NCBI RefSeq assembly: GCF_938040765.1
Contig: NZ_CALIAA010000175.1
Location: 1 to 9,881, forward strand
Origin: an uncultured Fretibacterium sp.
Lineage (GTDB): Bacteria; Synergistota; Synergistia; Synergistales; Aminobacteriaceae
Direction: 5' to 3'
DNA: 9,881 bases
This document shows, piece by piece, positions 8,132 through 9,881 of this stretch. A model generated the notes under the pieces. That model did no database searches. It saw nothing but the letters and a program-made list of their open reading frames with translations, and had not been told where the DNA came from. Numbering within the stretch: the first letter of the stretch is position 1; each line of letters starts with the position of its first letter. The position numbers and the translations under genes are program-made.

Positions 8132-8846
8132 CGTCCAGAGCCTCCTTCACTTTAACTCTCATGGACTCCAGGAAAGCTCCCGGATCGGGGCTTTGGAAGA
8201 CCGCGCTGCCGGTCACCACGACATCGCATCCGGCCAGAGCCACCCGTCCCACATTTTCTTCGTTGATCCCGCCGTCCATCTGGATGAGGTAGCGACGTCC
8301 CTCCGCAGCCCTCAGCCGGACGAGGTCCCGTGTGCGCTCCAGGGTCGCCTCGATCAGGCTCTGCCCTCCGAACCCGGGGGTGACGGACATGACCAAAACC
8401 AGATCCGCGATCTCCAGGACGGGACGAACCCGCTCCACGCCGGTGGCCGGCCCCATGGCAACGCCGGCCCGAAGGCCGGACCTCCGGATGGAGGAGAGCG
8501 CCGCATGGAGAAGCTGCGGTTCCGTCTCCGCATGAACGGTGATCAGCGACACCTCCGCATCAACGAACAGGGGCAGCAGCACGTCCAGGCGATCCACCAT
8601 CAGGTGGGCGTCGATGAAGGCGTCCGGATAGCGCCGGCGCAGCGCCCGCGCCATCGCGGGCCCGAACGACAGGTTGCGGACGAAGTGCCCGTCCATGATA
8701 TCCAGGTGCAGCCAGTCGTAGCGCCCTCCCAGCCCGTCGATGGCGGCGCCGACGCACAGAGGATCGGCCCCCAGCAGGGAGGGAGCGAACAACACCCTTC
8801 GCCGCGTCCGACTCCCCGTACCCTTCCAGTAGGTTTCCGCTTCCAT
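8112..8846 (-). CDS. rpe: Ribulose-phosphate 3-epimerase
   Basis: Rpe interconverts ribulose 5-phosphate and xylulose 5-phosphate in the pentose phosphate pathway. It is a cytoplasmic metal-dependent TIM-barrel enzyme. The 244-aa protein shows FAPSLLGAD (20-28), LHLDIMDGHFV (47-57, with metal ligands H47 and D49), DAHLMV (79-84), MSVTPGFGGQ (153-162), QMDGGI (189-194, catalytic D191) and the phosphate-binding TGSAVF (212-217). Two spots differ slightly from the usual form: FVRN where FVPN is common, and GPAT where NPAT is common; neither removes a catalytic residue. The ATG at 8846 has GAGG 8 nt upstream and adds about 17 residues before the barrel, making the protein longer than the usual 215-225 aa. 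A GTG at V18 is possible but lacks proper ribosome-site spacing. The gene sits 44 nt after the PASTA gene and overlaps rodZ by 20 nt. Confidence 0.96.
   Translation of the reverse strand: MEAETYWKGTGSRTRRRVLFAPSLLGADPLCVGAAIDGLGGRYDWLHLDIMDGHFVRNLSFGPAMARALRRRYPDAFIDAHLMVDRLDVLLPLFVDAEVSLITVHAETEPQLLHAALSSIRRSGLRAGVAMGPATGVERVRPVLEIADLVLVMSVTPGFGGQSLIEATLERTRDLVRLRAAEGRRYLIQMDGGINEENVGRVALAGCDVVVTGSAVFQSPDPGAFLESMRVKVKEALDDADIGS
8141..8147 (-). promoter_or_regulatory. Perfect Shine-Dalgarno for rodZ inside rpe
   Basis: AAGGAGG on the minus strand, 9 nt before the rodZ ATG at 8131, is encoded by codons near the end of rpe (KEA). It decides the rodZ start and implies strong initiation coupled to the end of rpe translation. 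Confidence 0.75.
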
Positions 8847-8875
8847 AGCCCCGTCCTCTTCCTGACAATCGAGCC

Positions 8876-8890
8876 GGCCCGAGACGGGCC
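8876..8890 (-). repeat. Short hairpin right after the PASTA gene stop
   Basis: GGCCCG (8876-8881) and CGGGCC (8885-8890) form a perfect 6-bp stem with a 3-nt loop, touching the stop codon of the PASTA gene. There is no T-run. It may mark an mRNA-processing or stabilising point between the PASTA gene and rpe, or be chance in GC-rich DNA. Confidence 0.3.
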
Positions 8891-9880
8891 TCACTGATGT
8901 TTGTCCTGCCAGACGAACTCCCCGCCCAGGTAGAACGTCACGACGCACTCCTTCTCGTAGGGGACCTCCAGGGAGACGAGCTCGCCGCTCCGCGCCTTGC
9001 GGTCCAGGACGACCGTCTTCCCCGAGGGGTCCACCTTCTCGATGCGCAGGTCCAGAGGCTGCGCCAGAGGAGGCACCTGATAGCGGACCTTCGCGACCTT
9101 ACCCTTCGGCGTCAGAGGAGCCGACGGCTGCTTCGGCGCCGGGGGCTGCACGGGTTCCGCAGGAGAGGGCTCGACGTCGGGGCGCGTCTCCGGGCTCGGG
9201 GGAAGGGCTGGATTGGGAATCAGGCGCTTCCCGCCCTCCGGCCTTCCGGCCTCCTGATCGAGGACCGTCAGGTTGGGGTTGGCCTCCGTAACCGGAGTCT
9301 GTTCGGCCGACCCCTCGCCCACAAAAATGTCCCCGTGCCCCGGGACCTTCACGACCACGACGCCGCCCCGACCCCCCGACTCCGTCTCGGGCTTGGGTGC
9401 GTTCGCCGGTTCGACATAGCCCGCGGGCTTCTGCAGGGTCGCAATCTTCAGGCGCACCCCGTCCCCGGCCCGCGCCTGAGCCCCCGCGGAGGGGCGAGTC
9501 TCGATGGCCATTCCCTCGGACATGGAGGGGCTGTAGATCTTGTCCACCGCCAGGACCCTGAGCCCGCTGGCCGTGAGCATCTCCCGCGCCTCCCGCTCCG
9601 AACGGCGTGCGACGTCCGGGATCGTCAGCTTCCCATCGCGGCCGCCCCCTCCCTCGCTGACCAGAAGATCGACCTTCCGCTCCACGGGGATGTTGGCGGG
9701 CGCCGAGGGGCTCTGGGCGATGACGACGCCTCCCGGCTGGGATCCGTCCTTGATTCGGATCACGTCGCCGACCGCAAAACCCTGCTCCTGAAGCACCCTC
9801 TGGGCACGGGTCAGCTCCTGCCCCCGAAGGTCGGGGACGGCGCGCTGCTCTCCGCCCTGACTGACCTGGAGAATGACGAG
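8891..9880 (-). CDS. PASTA-domain protein, N-terminus outside window
   Basis: The frame is open from the right edge for 329 codons and ends at TGA 8891. Fragment residues 1-10 look like the end of one PASTA domain (LVILQVSQGG). A second spans about 12-78, starting AVPDLRGQELTRAQRVL, and a third about 84-148, starting TIPDVARRSEREAREML. PASTA domains bind peptidoglycan or muropeptides and occur in Ser/Thr kinases, penicillin-binding proteins and free-standing wall proteins; the N-terminal part that would decide between these is missing. Residues about 150-265 are a long Pro/Glu/Gly-rich linker that looks disordered. Residues about 266-327 form a compact beta-rich end domain (PLDLRIEKVDPSGKTVVLDR to VTFYLGGEFVW) that I cannot name. 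If this is a membrane protein with a cytoplasmic N-terminus, this whole part lies outside. Position before rpe recalls the Firmicutes prpC-pknB-rsgA-rpe cluster, but no rsgA or kinase domain is visible here. Confidence 0.85.
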   Translation of the reverse strand, partial: LVILQVSQGGEQRAVPDLRGQELTRAQRVLQEQGFAVGDVIRIKDGSQPGGVVIAQSPSAPANIPVERKVDLLVSEGGGGRDGKLTIPDVARRSEREAREMLTASGLRVLAVDKIYSPSMSEGMAIETRPSAGAQARAGDGVRLKIATLQKPAGYVEPANAPKPETESGGRGGVVVVKVPGHGDIFVGEGSAEQTPVTEANPNLTVLDQEAGRPEGGKRLIPNPALPPSPETRPDVEPSPAEPVQPPAPKQPSAPLTPKGKVAKVRYQVPPLAQPLDLRIEKVDPSGKTVVLDRKARSGELVSLEVPYEKECVVTFYLGGEFVWQDKHQ

Positions 9881-9881
9881 C

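Overview
This is a GC-rich bacterial window made almost entirely of conserved chromosomal housekeeping genes. No phage, plasmid, insertion sequence, CRISPR array, rRNA or tRNA was seen. The gene set is a PASTA protein, rpe, a RodZ-like protein, rimO, pgpA, cinA and recA. Together with a RodZ-type membrane regulator and a recA-cinA pair, this points to a GC-rich member of the Synergistota or a relative on the deep Firmicutes side. The assignment is inferred from gene order and protein style and was not tested by any search.

Layout from right to left, in the direction of transcription of the main minus-strand cluster: a 5'-truncated PASTA-domain protein (8891-9880), rpe (8112-8846), rodZ-like (7286-8131), rimO (5859-7187), pgpA (5390-5866), cinA (4161-5411) and recA (2949-4118). 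Genes overlap by 8-22 nt at three junctions and lie 42-98 nt apart at the others, so this reads as one operon or super-operon. Short hairpins sit in two of the gaps. Past recA is a strong GC-rich hairpin (2894-2935) that probably ends the cluster. It would also serve the convergent plus-strand gene, a DUF488/YeaO-like protein (2498-2863).

The DUF488 gene is preceded by a tiny 18-codon reading frame ending 4 nt before its start. It is divergent from uvrB (177-2117, minus strand) across about 320 nt of intergenic DNA. uvrB starts at a TTG with a good ribosome-binding site. Its product ends in the middle of the C-terminal UVR hairpin, just where a lower-GC gene for a small membrane protein (1-192, minus, cut by the window edge) begins inside it.

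The genes cover excision repair (UvrB), recombination (RecA), nucleotide clean-up and NAD salvage (CinA), phosphatidylglycerol synthesis (PgpA), ribosomal protein S12 modification (RimO), cell shape (RodZ), the pentose phosphate pathway (Rpe) and wall sensing or binding (PASTA). I did not find a clearly new system. The items most worth a second look are the truncated UvrB tail overlapped by a membrane gene, the leader-like mini-ORF before DUF488, the altered RecA L2 loop, and the long tail of the PASTA protein.
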